From Gordionus sp. m RMFG-2023 (Eukaryota > Nematomorpha > Gordioida > Chordodea > Parachordodidae), in assembly GCF_954871325.1 (NCBI RefSeq), contig NC_088776.1:24228508-24292507 (forward strand): a stretch of 64,000 bases of DNA, given 5' to 3'. The notes under the pieces were generated by a model. It was not told where the DNA came from. It saw nothing but the letters and a program-made list of their open reading frames with translations, and ran no database searches. Position 1 is the first letter of the stretch. Each line of letters opens with the position of its first letter. Below, piece by piece: positions 45,088 to 57,635 of this stretch. Position numbers and translations under genes: made by a program.

Positions 45088-47550
45088 CATTAAATTAATT
45101 GAAATAAAATGCGTAAAAATGAATATAAATTGAATTTATACAACCTTAACGTTACCTACATATTAGGCTTTATTTCTTGAAGTGTAGGAACATCTAATAA
45201 AATAAATTTATAAAATATATATAAATGGATTAATGCCTTTCATATAATAAAATAAATTATTTTCATTATGTTGTTTTTATTTAAGGTAAGGAATAAAATT
45301 ATAATAATAAAACGACTATGACACATGGAAAATTGTATTTATTTGAAATATACCCAAACTTATTTATTTGAAATATACCCTAACATTTTATAGGATTGCT
45401 ATTTAATGTGTAAATTATTTAAAAATTTGGTGCTAATTTTATTTGAAAAGGGTACTAATTCATTTTTAAAAATTGGTGCTAATTTTGAAAAAGGGGGTAC
45501 TTTAGCACCCAAATTACCTGGCTACTAATCCTATGAATAGTTATCCATTTTATAATTTAATTATTTTATATTTTAGTCATTAGAAGGGTTTCAGCATTAT
45601 GATGGGATTACACTCAAGAAGCCTCTGAGTTAGATTAAGAATTTAATTTTGATTTTCCAAATCATGACGATATTACTAGAATTCATTGTCTACAAGCAAT
45701 CAAATCTAATATGAGATATTTAGGAGCTTTTATCATGCATGGAAGGAGGGAGGAGATGACGCAAGTTTATATTTTAAACATTATAGGAGTAAAAGTCTAC
45801 AAAGGGCAAATTTTTAACCAAAGAACTCACTTTTCTATTGCTTAAAATTTTTCCAACCATCTTGCGTTTTTAAAAGAAATTCGTCTGCCCGTTTATTCAT
45901 TTATCGAAGATAATTTTTAACCCTCTTGCCTAAAGTTTAGAAATTATTTTTGGTTGATTTTTATTTTATCTTAATGTAATTTTACTTAATATGATAAAAT
46001 ATGAATATTATGAAATAAATAATAATTTAATAAATATAAGGTCGTTCTAATCATTTAGACAAGCACGTAGACATTTTTGTTTGGTCCATATAATTGATTT
46101 GAAATAATTTCTTCGTTTTAATGGTTCAAATATATTTATCATAAATAAGATAAAACTAATCTCCAATAATGTAATGCCTCGCGCTAAGATCGCTGCTTTA
46201 ACTAAATGGGAAATGACTACCCTTTTTCAAAATAGGTTTTTAAAAAATAAATTAGTATCAGTTTTGAAAAAATCATTAGCATCCTATTTTTAAAAAAATT
46301 GGGCATATATTTAAAAATATACATTTAAATTATATTTAAATTAAATAGTTTTCTTACGAAATTTTAGTCCTCTTTTAAATAAATATTATAATTGTGGTAT
46401 TAAATCATCTTATTATCCTTCCTTTAGCCTTAAACAAAACAAAATGGTGATTTTAAATAAATTATATTGATTTATATGAAAAAAGGATATATTTATAATT
46501 ATTTATTATTTTATAAATTATTGTTTTATTTGATAATCCTACACATGAAAATAAAACTAAAACTACCTAATACAAGTAACAATTTAAATATTAAATGTAG
46601 TTCCTAAATTATCATCCCAGTAAGTAAATTTTCTCAGTTTATTATATTGTTTTTCTTGATAGCAGCCTTTCAACATTTTATTTAAAGGGATTCCCTTCCC
46701 AATCTTATATCAATTTACAATTCATTAATGGCCTATATACATAATGATTGCTTTATAAATATTTATTTATTATATGATTATACATGTCCTAACCAAATAA
46801 CAATTTAAATATATTCAAACTAGTTCCTTTCTTATTATTCTAATAAGGAAGTTTTTTTAGTTGATTATTATTTTTTAATGGTTGCCTATTAACCAGGTGG
46901 CACAACTAGTTATATTATATTATTATAAAATAATTTTGGTTTTCATTTTTTTTTTAAAATGCTTTTTTTCTAGAAATTTTGAATTATAGTCTTTATTTAA
47001 AAAAGTTATAAACTTTTACTTATTTTTCTTTCGAATTCCTGTGTATAGTAATATATACAATTTGGGGGAAAAGGGGGTAGAGGGGGAGGGATTTTTATCA
47101 GCCAAATTTTTTTACTGGAACAGTGAAATATTTGAAGAGCGGGCGGTGGGAGGGGTTCTTTTGCCTTTTACCACCCCTGGCTGCATCTATGATTTTATAA
47201 GCTTAAAATTAAATGAAGAATTTTTAATAGTAACTCCAGCAATGGAGTATTTAGTCATATAATCAGTTATGAATCGGTAATCGGTCATATCACAATATTT
47301 TAATATATTTTTTGTGATATTAGTTTGCACGTAATTATGGCGATAGAAAACAAAAGTGAAGAATTTTCTATCAATAGTTTGCGGTTATTTTTCTTTTCAA
47401 AGTTAATTCAAAAGTTAAATATTAAAGAAATCTATCCTTTTTTTAATGCTTAAGTTCCACGTATAGCTACACCCAAATGTAAAAAAAGCGCTGACCAAAA
47501 ATTATTTGGGTTTCCTAATATGATATTTAATATTTATCATCTTAATGTCG
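45088..47550. other. A/T-rich stretch with element fragments
   Basis: 46980-47190 (GAAATTTTGAATTATAGT..., GGGGGAAAAGGGGGTAGAGG, ending ACCACCCCTGGCTGCATCTATG) is related to 63.36-63.53 kb and looks like a hAT end whose complement begins CATAGATGCAGCCAGGGGTGG. 45420-45530 (GGTGCTAATTTT repeated, then GGGGGTACTTTAGCACC) may be another. No gene is recognised. Confidence 0.4.
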
Positions 47551-48842
47551 CAGGCGCGTACGCAAAGGGTTAGGGGAGCGGGAAAAATTCCCTTCTAAAG
47601 TCAAAAAATGCAGATGCCGGATATAATTTTCAAAAAAATTATTGCTGATATTTTTATATTTTATAATAACTATCTCTTTCTTTTTAAATATATATTTAAT
47701 TAATCACATTCATTTACTAAGTTATTTTATCAATTAATTTCGATTTCAAGTTTTCCTTAGCGTAATATTTAGCTATTGTTTTTAAATTTCTAGTGGCGTA
47801 ATATTTATCTATCATTTTCAAATTTCTAGTCAAATAATAATTAAGGACATAAGAAATTTTTTTAAACATATTGATGATGTTGAAAATCCTATTCATCTTA
47901 CAAAAAACAAAAAGGTATAAATAATTTTATAACATTTTATACTTAGTCTAGAAGAAAGACATATACTTCCAATTTTCAATATCTACAAACATTATGTGCT
48001 AATCGAAAGTTAAATTTTCAAAACAGCTATTTTACTAGATGGTTATGGCTAGCATATTCTATCCGGGACATTGGAGCTTATTGCGAGATATATGTCCTGT
48101 TTGTCCCAAGATATGATGGAAGAAATTTAGTTAAGCTTAACAGTCTTGTTAAGACTCCATTTAACAGGTATAAATATGGTAGAGAAATCTTTGTCAATCA
48201 TCAAAAAAAAAATTAGCACAAAAGCTGTGAACTGAAGATTTTTTAAATTAATTCAAAGTGGGGATATGATTTTCCTTTAATCACAATTGATAAAAATAGA
48301 ATTAAAAGAGCAAAAGAAAATAGATGTAAGATCAAACTAAATATCGAGGCCATTGAGTTAGAAGAGCCGATTATTAATGCTCTTACTAAAATTTTACAAT
48401 GGCTTGAAAGAGGTTTCCTCAGAAGCAAGTAAATTATTGGATTCAATACTTATACCAAATTTTTTATCATTAGAATATATTAATAAATTATCTAATTATA
48501 CGTATTTTATGTAATACTTTTCAAAAAATGACATTGACTTGGTTGAGACGATGAGAATAGCGGAGAGTGAACTCGAGGAAATTAGGGGTAATGTTGATGG
48601 AAATTCTTATTTTATATGTTATTGTTGAGAGTCAAAAGAAGAGCTATACGAGTTTAATATTTATCTCCCTCGACTTGCAGCAAGGTAAGCTCATCGTCCA
48701 AACATTAATATTTAAAATTGTATATTATAAAAAGTTATTAGTCCTAATAAATTTATGCTTAAATAACAATAATTTTATCTTTAAAAAAATTAATTACCCC
48801 CCCCCCCTCTCCACACACCAAATTCCTGCTTACGCGCCATGA
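47551..48842 (+). mobile_element. hAT transposon, second CAGGCGCGTACG copy, truncated and decayed
   Basis: It starts CAGGCGCGTACGCA and ends ..CTTACGCGCC..TG, with a C-run at 48797-48807 just inside the right end, mirroring 4,076-5,966. Plus-strand transposase pieces include DIGAYCEICVLFVPRYDGRN near 48.07-48.13 kb, a TTF/ZMYM-type zinc-finger region with SLVKTPFNRYKYGREIFVNH after it, and ELEEIRGNVDG near 48.57 kb. At 1.3 kb it lacks much of the transposase. The flanking 8-mers do not match, so the ends may be eroded. Confidence 0.78.
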
Positions 48843-51454
48843 TAAATATTAAATTTTAAAATTACAAAATTATATTTGAGAGATAATATAGTAAATTTAT
48901 ATATTCTCCTTTAATATTAAAATGAGATTTATATATTAGTAAATTATTAATCTTTAGTTTTTATATGATAAAAATTGAATAATATAAATACATATATTTC
49001 TGAGAATTATTTTGAAAAAAAATTTATATCATAAAATTTTGATTAATTGTTTTATTAGTAATGCAGTTTAGCAATGCGGTATTTAGTCATTTCCCCTTTG
49101 CTGCCACATCGGCGTAGTATAAGATATATGTATTTTTTTATTTCATATACAAAAGGTGCTTCGGTATCAAACCTGCCCTTGAAACCAATAGTTTTGATTT
49201 AGTGCTGAGATTACTCATGATTCCAGCATAAGTGTAACAGACATGCAGCGATAGTGTATATGAGGATTATTATTTTATAGAATATTAACTAATAAAAGCC
49301 CTCTTATTTTTACCAAAATATAACATTTATCAGTTAAGCTATGTATTATAATTGTATATTTTTGCCTTATTTTATTTTTTAAGGATCGTTAATTTATATT
49401 GCAATAATTCTAAGAACAGCGAGGGCTTTACTCTGGCTGCAAAATTTTTAATCAATTAATGTTGTTAAAAGACAGATTTTTAAAAACGACCCGATTAAGA
49501 TTATGCTAAACAAACCTGGAAATTTTACTCATAGATAATAGAAAGGTATTGACATCTATTTGCCTAATCTCGAGGTTTACATAATATTATATTGGCTAAA
49601 ATCTTAATTAGGCCATTTTTAAAAATCGACCCAGGGCTTTTTAAAAATACTACAATCAATTCGCGTATTGACTGATTTAAAACTAAGTCAATTTGCGAAT
49701 TGCTAATATACAATTTAAAAATGATTTAAGAATTCAAATTTGTTTTTTCAGCACTGACGGTTATATATTATAAATCAAATTTAACAATCTTTTATAAGTA
49801 AATTATGAATATTTATACATAATTCTTATCGTAATAAAAAAAATATATTTATATAATATATTGTTATATATAATGTCAGATATTTAAGTTTTTAATTAAT
49901 AATTTGTTAATATTATAAATATATCTACACTAATTATAGAAAATAATATGTTAACCAAATATTCTTAAAAATTTGAATGGTTAAAAACATACACTATTTT
50001 TAAAAAATTATTGATCTCTGTTATATGATTTTCAATCGTTGTCCTTGAAGATTATACATATATTTTTTTAAATAAACCAAAGTTTTAATCTTCTAAAATA
50101 TTTGATAAAAATCAATGAAAAAGTAGACAAATTAATCATACATGGATTATATTATATTTTTTTAAAATACGAAAAAAATTAATGAAACGTTAAAATTTGT
50201 AAGATGGAAAGGTGACATTATTTTCTCTTCATTATGCTAGATAGGGATATTCCAAATTCAATATAGAAAGGGAGAAGAAATTTTACAATATATGTTACAG
50301 TCAATGCGTAATTAGCCAATATGCGTATTTAATCTACGCGAATCAGTTTGCACACATGAACAGTCAATACATGTAATAATTCAATTCATATTGTCTTACT
50401 TAGATGTAATACCTTACGAAATTGTTTGAAATATATAGGATAGGTATTTATCACAGGCTGGAATACATTTTCAGAAAGTTCTAATATTAAAATTTGAAAA
50501 ACGAGCTAAATAAATTTAAAGTTGATAAATAGCAATAAAATTATGAGAGTTTTAATTATGAATTCCAATTAGCCCGAAGAGAATTCGCGCTAAACAGAAA
50601 AAAATAATCCAAAAAAATACTGTATTTACCTCTTTTAACTGAGATCTTACATACTATCAGCAAATAGGAGAACTCCTTTTTCTTTGTTTAATATCTTAAG
50701 GATATTTTTCTTTATTTCCTCCGAATTAATTACTAATTCAGTGATCTCTGACCAATTCATAGCTTATGCAATTAATTATTGAAAAGCCAACCAATTATTT
50801 CTTTCTGATCCATTTTATATACTTGATATATACATCTAAAGCAGCCAGCTGATGATTGACATGCAGAATACAAAAGCTAGGATAATTTTATAATCTTAGC
50901 CTTGGTAATAATTTATCAGATCAGCAATCGAGATTTAAGATTGACTTCTATCTAGGGTGCCTCATTGTACAACCGTATGTTTATAAAAATGAAATTAATC
51001 GGTAGATTCGAAGGGTAGACATAGTTTCAACTTTTTAAGGGGAATATAAATGTTAATGAGCAATAAATCATGCTATCTATCGAGACCTAACCACAGCTTG
51101 CATATCTAACCAACTTGAGCATACTAATTATTAAGGAGGTATACATAGCAGAATTCGCAAATTCACCAACGCCAATAAAATTTTATAAGGGACTAGGAAC
51201 AAAACATTTTTTCCTTCTTGTTAACGTTCAGGAAAGCGTTCCTCAAAATATTGAATTTTATCTCTAATTCATTAACATACAATTTTTATTATTAATCTGT
51301 ATAATATAGGTTAATTATTACATCTAAGTATTAATAAAGACATTCTTTAAAAGATTATCATTTATCTTTTAATCTTGGTGCGGGTGTATTTATATAAATC
51401 TAGCGACGAATAATATTTTCAACACTAATTTGCTAACAAGGAACTTTAATTATG
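48843..51454. other. A/T-rich stretch with inverted-repeat fragments
   Basis: 49455-49640 is an inverted copy of the TAGTGTTGTTAAA-family core (GACCCGATTAAGATT ... GGCTAAAATCTTAATTAGG). CAATTCGCGTATTGACTGATT near 49668 and GCGTAATTAGCCAATATGCG near 50310 resemble the ends of the element at 63.19-63.77 kb. No gene is seen. Confidence 0.45.
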
Positions 51455-52250
51455 TAGTGATCTACATTAGGTCTAATTTAAGTAAGCCCCAAAATTTTTC
51501 TCGACCGAACTGGCCCGTTTCCGAAAGAGAAGTTTTATTTTTCTTAAAAGCTGGACCGTAAGTTAGCCAGGCTAAATATTTTTAAAAAAAGGCCAGCCTG
51601 ATGCCCGTTCGGGCCTGACCCATGTGGGATCTATTTAAGTTCCATTATTTGGCCTAAGTTTCGTTTACGGAACGTGTCAGAACTGATTTTTATATATCAG
51701 GATACAAATTGAAATCTTTATTAAATTTATATGCTCACGCTTTCCTCTATAATTTTGCATTCACTTATATATATTGTTTGTAAACATATTATTTTTATTG
51801 TGCACATATATTTCTCTTTTATCTTTGCCGAATTTTTTTTAATAAATAAAATGGGATTCTAAAAAAAAATAATTAATAAACATTATTATAGATTTTTACT
51901 CTGGTCTCTTTTTTGAGTTTAGCATGTATATTTGAGACAATGGGCTGCCATCCCAAAAAAATTTAACCCGTCAGCCTATGGTCTTTAAAAAAAGTTACTC
52001 ATCTGCTTTTGAAATAAAAATCGTGAAGTCCGCTTGCCTAATGCTTAAAAATTATTTAATTAGTTAAACTCTTAATTTATTTGAATATATTTTTATTTAA
52101 ACTGATAAAATAAACAATATTTTGAAATAAAAATAAAATATTAGCCCGTTCTGCCTATCCCCTAAATATAAAGTATCCTGCCCTAAGAATTTTAATATAA
52201 CTCATACGCCTAATATTTATAATTTAATAACCCGCCAGTTGCAGACCTCA
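51455..52250. repeat. Possible relative of the TAGWGATCTGCA hAT MITE
   Basis: It begins TAGTGATCTACATTAGG and ends TTGCAGACCTCA (complement TGAGGTCTGCAA), with GGCCCGTT, GGGCCTGACCC and similar strings inside, like the MITE at 39,456-39,804. The flanking 8-mers do not match, and the interior may combine two copies. Confidence 0.5.
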
Positions 52251-52479
52251 AATGTAAATCACCAATAGTCAAAAGAGTTCGCTTAAGCTATTAAATATAT
52301 TTTTAAAGTAAAATTAGTAATGAAATAATTTATATAACATTTATAGCTGCAAATATGAAGGAATACTTGAGTTACAAAATAATATAAAATTGTATTAAAT
52401 TAAGAAAAAATACAACAAAACCAAAATAACAAAGTTTCTGTTAATTTTAATTTAAAAATTTTAACAACACATCTGTCAA

Positions 52480-53110
52480 GGATAGGTCATCAATTATTAT
52501 TTTAGAGCTTGTCAATGGATTAGATGAAACCACTAATGGACGAGGCTATAGGTGATTGTCCCTATGCCTTCTTTATTGCAGGGTGGAGTAGCTTGATGCC
52601 ACGAGTCAAACTTGAATAGTTATTTTTCCCATATATTGTTAGACTGATATGTTCTTAAAGGTGCCAGGTCTCCTCCATATTATTAAAATTATTTAGCGTA
52701 GCTTGAGAGAAAAGCTACAACTGCTAGGTAGCTTCCAACTTGAGCCAAAATGTGTTAGTCCCCCGGCAATTTGCCTTTGCGGGTGTAATAGTTGGGTGAT
52801 TGGGGGATACACCGACAAAATTCTGTTTTGTAGATGTTTAGGAGTAGGCATATTCCATCCATTTGTATTCCTATGGCTTTAACTACCTCTTCTGGACTAC
52901 CGCTCACAATCCCGCCTTTCTAGAAATCAAGATCTAAGAATATATTTCTTTTCTAGACTCTCGATTCCAAGACAGAATAATCGATCATAAAGGATCCCCT
53001 GTTAGATTTCTTCTATAGAAAAGAGCCTATTCTTCATATTGTAAGATGGAAGGTTAGCGTAACAATCTAAGATATAACTAGAGTGAGCTGCTTTCCAAAT
53101 TAACTTTTAC
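52480..53110 (-). pseudogene. Less A/T-rich island, possible decayed LINE reverse-transcriptase fragment
   Basis: The minus strand gives short protein-like stretches, the best being GSPEEVVKAIGIQMDGICLL followed by LNIYKTEF near 52.80-52.91 kb. This recalls the segment after the DD motif in LINE reverse transcriptases (SPEE...GL.LN..KT). Other parts (a GCAAATTGCC foldback near 52770) are unassigned. Similarity is weak and may be chance. Confidence 0.25.
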
Positions 53111-56100
53111 CAACACGGATCATTACTATCTGATTAGTCAATGTTGGAAATAAATAATATTTTAATAAGAAAATTAACAATTATTTGTTAGTACCAGACA
53201 CATATGCTACTTCCGTGACAACAGCGCCTATTTTATATATATAGTAAATCACTAAATCAAATCAACTAATTTTCGGTGCTAGATAACGTACATTTTTAGG
53301 AGATAGCATTATTTTGTCATTATGGAGTAGTATAACTTTGAAAAAGAATCCCAAACATAAAGTATAATACATATCATATGTAACACTATCCTACTACCTA
53401 TTCTTTAAAAAAACAGTAATCGCCCAGTATTGAAAGGATTTGGAGAGATGATGGTAGAGGCATAACGTAAAAACTTTGTAATTCCCTCACCCATAAAATT
53501 TGAAAGCCCCTGATATCACTACACTTGTATAAAATAGATTTGAATCCTCCCGTGTAGCATTCTGTTTGGTATCAGTATATTCAGGTGATCTTAAATTATA
53601 ATTATAAAGTCTTGTCGAAAATATCAAAGAATTAAATTTTTTATATTTTATCTGCAATTTAATAGAAATGCTCAACTTTTCTAATTATTTATACTTTCTT
53701 TGATTTATATAAGATTACGGGAAAATGATACCCGGGAAAATTCCACTTGGCAAAATATTTTTCCAAAAAAAAGCATTTATCGTTAATTACATTGTTACTT
53801 TGAAAGTTTGGTTTAAATACATGCATTAAATATTAGTAACACAACATAATATTATAACTTTTACTATATGCATCTTAGAACCACCTGTATATAAGATATT
53901 TGCATATTCAATACAATTATACATGCGAGCTATCCAACTGTATAAATTGTATCATTAATATTATAGTTTTATATATTATTTTCTATAAGAAAATATAAAT
54001 TTAGAATCCTCTTTATTTAAAATTTTGCTTAAATTCGTAAAAATTGGCATTTGTTGGTTGGCCAAAATTTCCTTTAGAGTTGAATGAAAAATAGTAACAA
54101 TAATCTTTAGTCAGTAAAAAATATTAATAATCATTTAAACCAATATTTTTTTTATTTTCATGATCTTTTGAGTTTAAAGATAAATTAAATATATAATTGC
54201 ATTATAAAAATTGGTGTAGTTATTTATTTAAATCTAAAATTTTAATTTTATATTTAAATAAAATATTTATTAAATTAACATTTTTTCAAAGGATAATATT
54301 TTGATAAAAACATTAATATGAATATAAAGCATAATCCTCCCTCATTTAATCTTTTCATATTTTATATTTGGCATTTCTTAAGAGACAGTGAAATAGATAA
54401 AAATGATATGTTTAATAAATCATAATGTTTTTTTTTTGAATAAATATTTGTATGAATTATAAAATAATATATATAAACCAGTTACAGATAAAAAAGAAAA
54501 TTTCCAAACTTTCATGGTGAAAGTGGAAATCTTTATTTATGTCTTTATAAATATCAATAATTTATAATTCTAAAGGTTTGAAAAAACAGTTATACAAACA
54601 AAATTGATTATAAAATAATGAATCAAATTTTTTTTATTCCATTAACCCAAATAAAATGAAAGAATTAACCCCTTGATGTTATGACACTTCAAATTCTATT
54701 TTAGAAAATACTATGATAAATTTAGAATTTAATAAACTTTCAAGAATATTTTAAGGAGAAATATATTTATATATATGGAGTATAAAAACATCCATTTATT
54801 AGTAATAAAGTGGTTTTTGTAACTGTGTATTTTTTGTAAAAATAAGGCTATCTAGAAAATATATAACTTTCTACTAATTAAAATTCTTTATTTCATATAT
54901 ATTTCTAATATACAACAATTTTTTAAAACTTTTAATTGTCGGTTTGTAAATTATATTACAAATTTTGGTAAACTAAAACTATTCCTTAAAAATGTACATT
55001 CAAGTGAAATTATAGAGGAGTGAAGATGACTGAAAGTTTGGTTATAAATATTTAAATTCGATTTTTTATCATATAGGAAAAAATAATATATTCAATTTAG
55101 AAACAGAATTTAGAGGGGAAATTAAAGGTCTGTAAAACGAGTCATAAATACCCAGACCGGCTTAAAAAATATAAAGACTCTCACAAAAATTAATTATCCT
55201 ATTAGAGTTAAAGAGAAGAATGAAGAGTCAATATTTCGAAAACTAAATTAAATATATGTAATATAAGTTGCATATCATGTTAATGTAAATATAAACAATA
55301 AAATTACCGTTTGTATATTCAGATACAATGCAATTGCATCCTTCTTTCCTTTTTTGTATGATAACGAAAATATATTCCAGGATATATAAAGTATCTACAC
55401 AGTGAATTTCAGACAATTTTGTCGAACTTTGAACTAGTCTTAATTTATATTAATTTGTATATGGATTATTTTCTTATAAATTAATCAAAAGTTCACGTCT
55501 GAAAGTCATATATCATGTAATAGATTACATTTTTAATCAAACAGTATTTTTCAAAAGTAGAAATCGTTCCCAGTAAATAATTTAAAATCGAGACATCTAA
55601 TTCCCATGTTCATATCCTGTTACTACATAAACTATCTTTAATAAATCTAGATTTTTAGTAAGAGACTATAATCCATAGTATAAAGGAATATAATAGTTCA
55701 TTTTTTACTTTTACAATCCACTCTCCATCCATTCTAAACAAAACTTAATTTTTTTGTTAAGGATCATTTGTAGGGTAATATCCTCCAAACATTTTTTTAA
55801 ATTTTACAACTTTATATAGATTTATTATTAGTTTTGCACAGAATTGAAATGAAAATCGAATATAACGCAAACTTTGACTAAATTTGATATTCAAACCCTG
55901 AATTAGATAACATATCTATTGGCCTAAAAATAATGATTATAGGCATTTATAAACCTAATTTCAATTAAGAGAGATAGGCTTAATTTATTTTATTTTACTC
56001 TAAATCTATTTGAAGGATCTACATTATTAATAATTATTTGTTCATTTAAGTATAAATAGTTATAGTACAATCAAATTGACCTTTTTTCGTATTAAATAAA

Positions 56101-57635
56101 ATAATATATAGGTGATATACAAAATAAATAAAAATATACCAATTACCTCAAAAATAAAAGGTTTAATCACTTGAAAGAATTCATGGTAATTATTAACGAC
56201 TAAAATCGATATTTCAAGAAAATTTCGATTCATATTTTGGTTTAAAAAAAACTACAAAAAATTATAAATTTATTAGATATTTTGAAAATCAAAATAATTG
56301 GTGCCAATAAAAATTAACAGAAATATTTAATTGGATCATTGCAATTTCGATATATTTAAAAAATGGTAAGAAAAACTCTTATAGTCAATATTTTATGAAT
56401 CTAATTATAATTAGATCGATTCAGTGTATAATTAATAATTGCAAACACTTTTATTTGTATAAAAACTGATAGCATTAATAAAATATAAAGTATATAAATC
56501 TTGGGTACTTAGAGTTAAAGTTTCCTCCACTAACATTTTTTACCCTTGTGCTCTGAGCAGGTGCAGAATTAATCAGCTTTGAAATAAGCCTCCTAAAAAT
56601 TTAAAAAATGCCTTAAAATTTTAGAACAAATTCTTGTTATAGCAATCCACCCACCACCCATTACCGCCACATCTTCCAAGCTAATTAGAACCTTATTATC
56701 GTTTTAACCCTTAAAAAGGGAATAATTAATCTTATAAAAGGGCAAAAAATATATAATATATATGTTAATTTTTGTTTTACATTACACATAAGTTAAATGA
56801 TATTTCGTGTTACTTACAAAATCATTTCTATATTATTGATAAATTTAAATGATGTAAGATTGTTTAATGTATTTGGCACAAAAATGCTTTATAGTTTTTT
56901 TATAGCATAATAATAACATAACATTATTTATAATTTAATCTCATGAATTATGAATATAAATTATCTAAAAACCATTTTTAACATATTATTATTTTGCATT
57001 GTTACATTTCTTCAAATGGATGTTATATTTAATCAGCAAAGCATTGGGTTTGAGGAGGGGATGGGGTGGGAATTAGACCCCCACACCAAATTTTTCAAAC
57101 GTTTTTAAAACACATTTCTAAATTTTTTAGTAAATTTTTAGGTTGGAGAAAAGAGTTGTTCCCTTTAATTTAAAATGATTATTGTAAATTAATATTACTT
57201 TGTTTTATTTTGTTTGCTTTATAACTTTGAATGTTTATCAACTAATCACTGTCAATTTTTTTTAAATTTAAATTTTCTGCCAATTGGAACTAAGTTCAGT
57301 CTAGTTGAAAAAATATAAGGATGTTGTACAGATTATTTTTTTTATTTCTTAGTCAATATGAATATCACTAATATTAATTTTCTTAAAATTGAATATAGAA
57401 ATATTATTAATAATACCATTTGCCGCATTTTTATACAACCAATTGTGTAAAATAAAACTTATTTAGGAAAAAATAAATTTGAACAGTTTAATCATTTTAA
57501 TACAGAAATAGGATAAAGTTTAAATATCTTTATATAAATAGACGTAAAATAAAATTGAATAAATATCTATAAATAGATACCGATACAGTTAACTATGTAT
57601 CTAGATACATCTAATATAAGGTATAACATTTTTTA
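53111..57635. other. Long A/T-rich desert
   Basis: About 4.5 kb with no convincing exon, RNA gene or element boundary. Two less A/T-rich spots (56540-56700 and 57040-57090, the latter GGGTTTGAGGAGGGGATGGG) could be eroded transposon ends. Confidence 0.4.

Noticed and set aside
48567-48842. Plus-strand 91-codon frame as a separate gene
   Set aside because: It lies within the hAT copy at 47,551-48,842 and is out of frame with the recognisable transposase fragment ELEEIRGNVDG.
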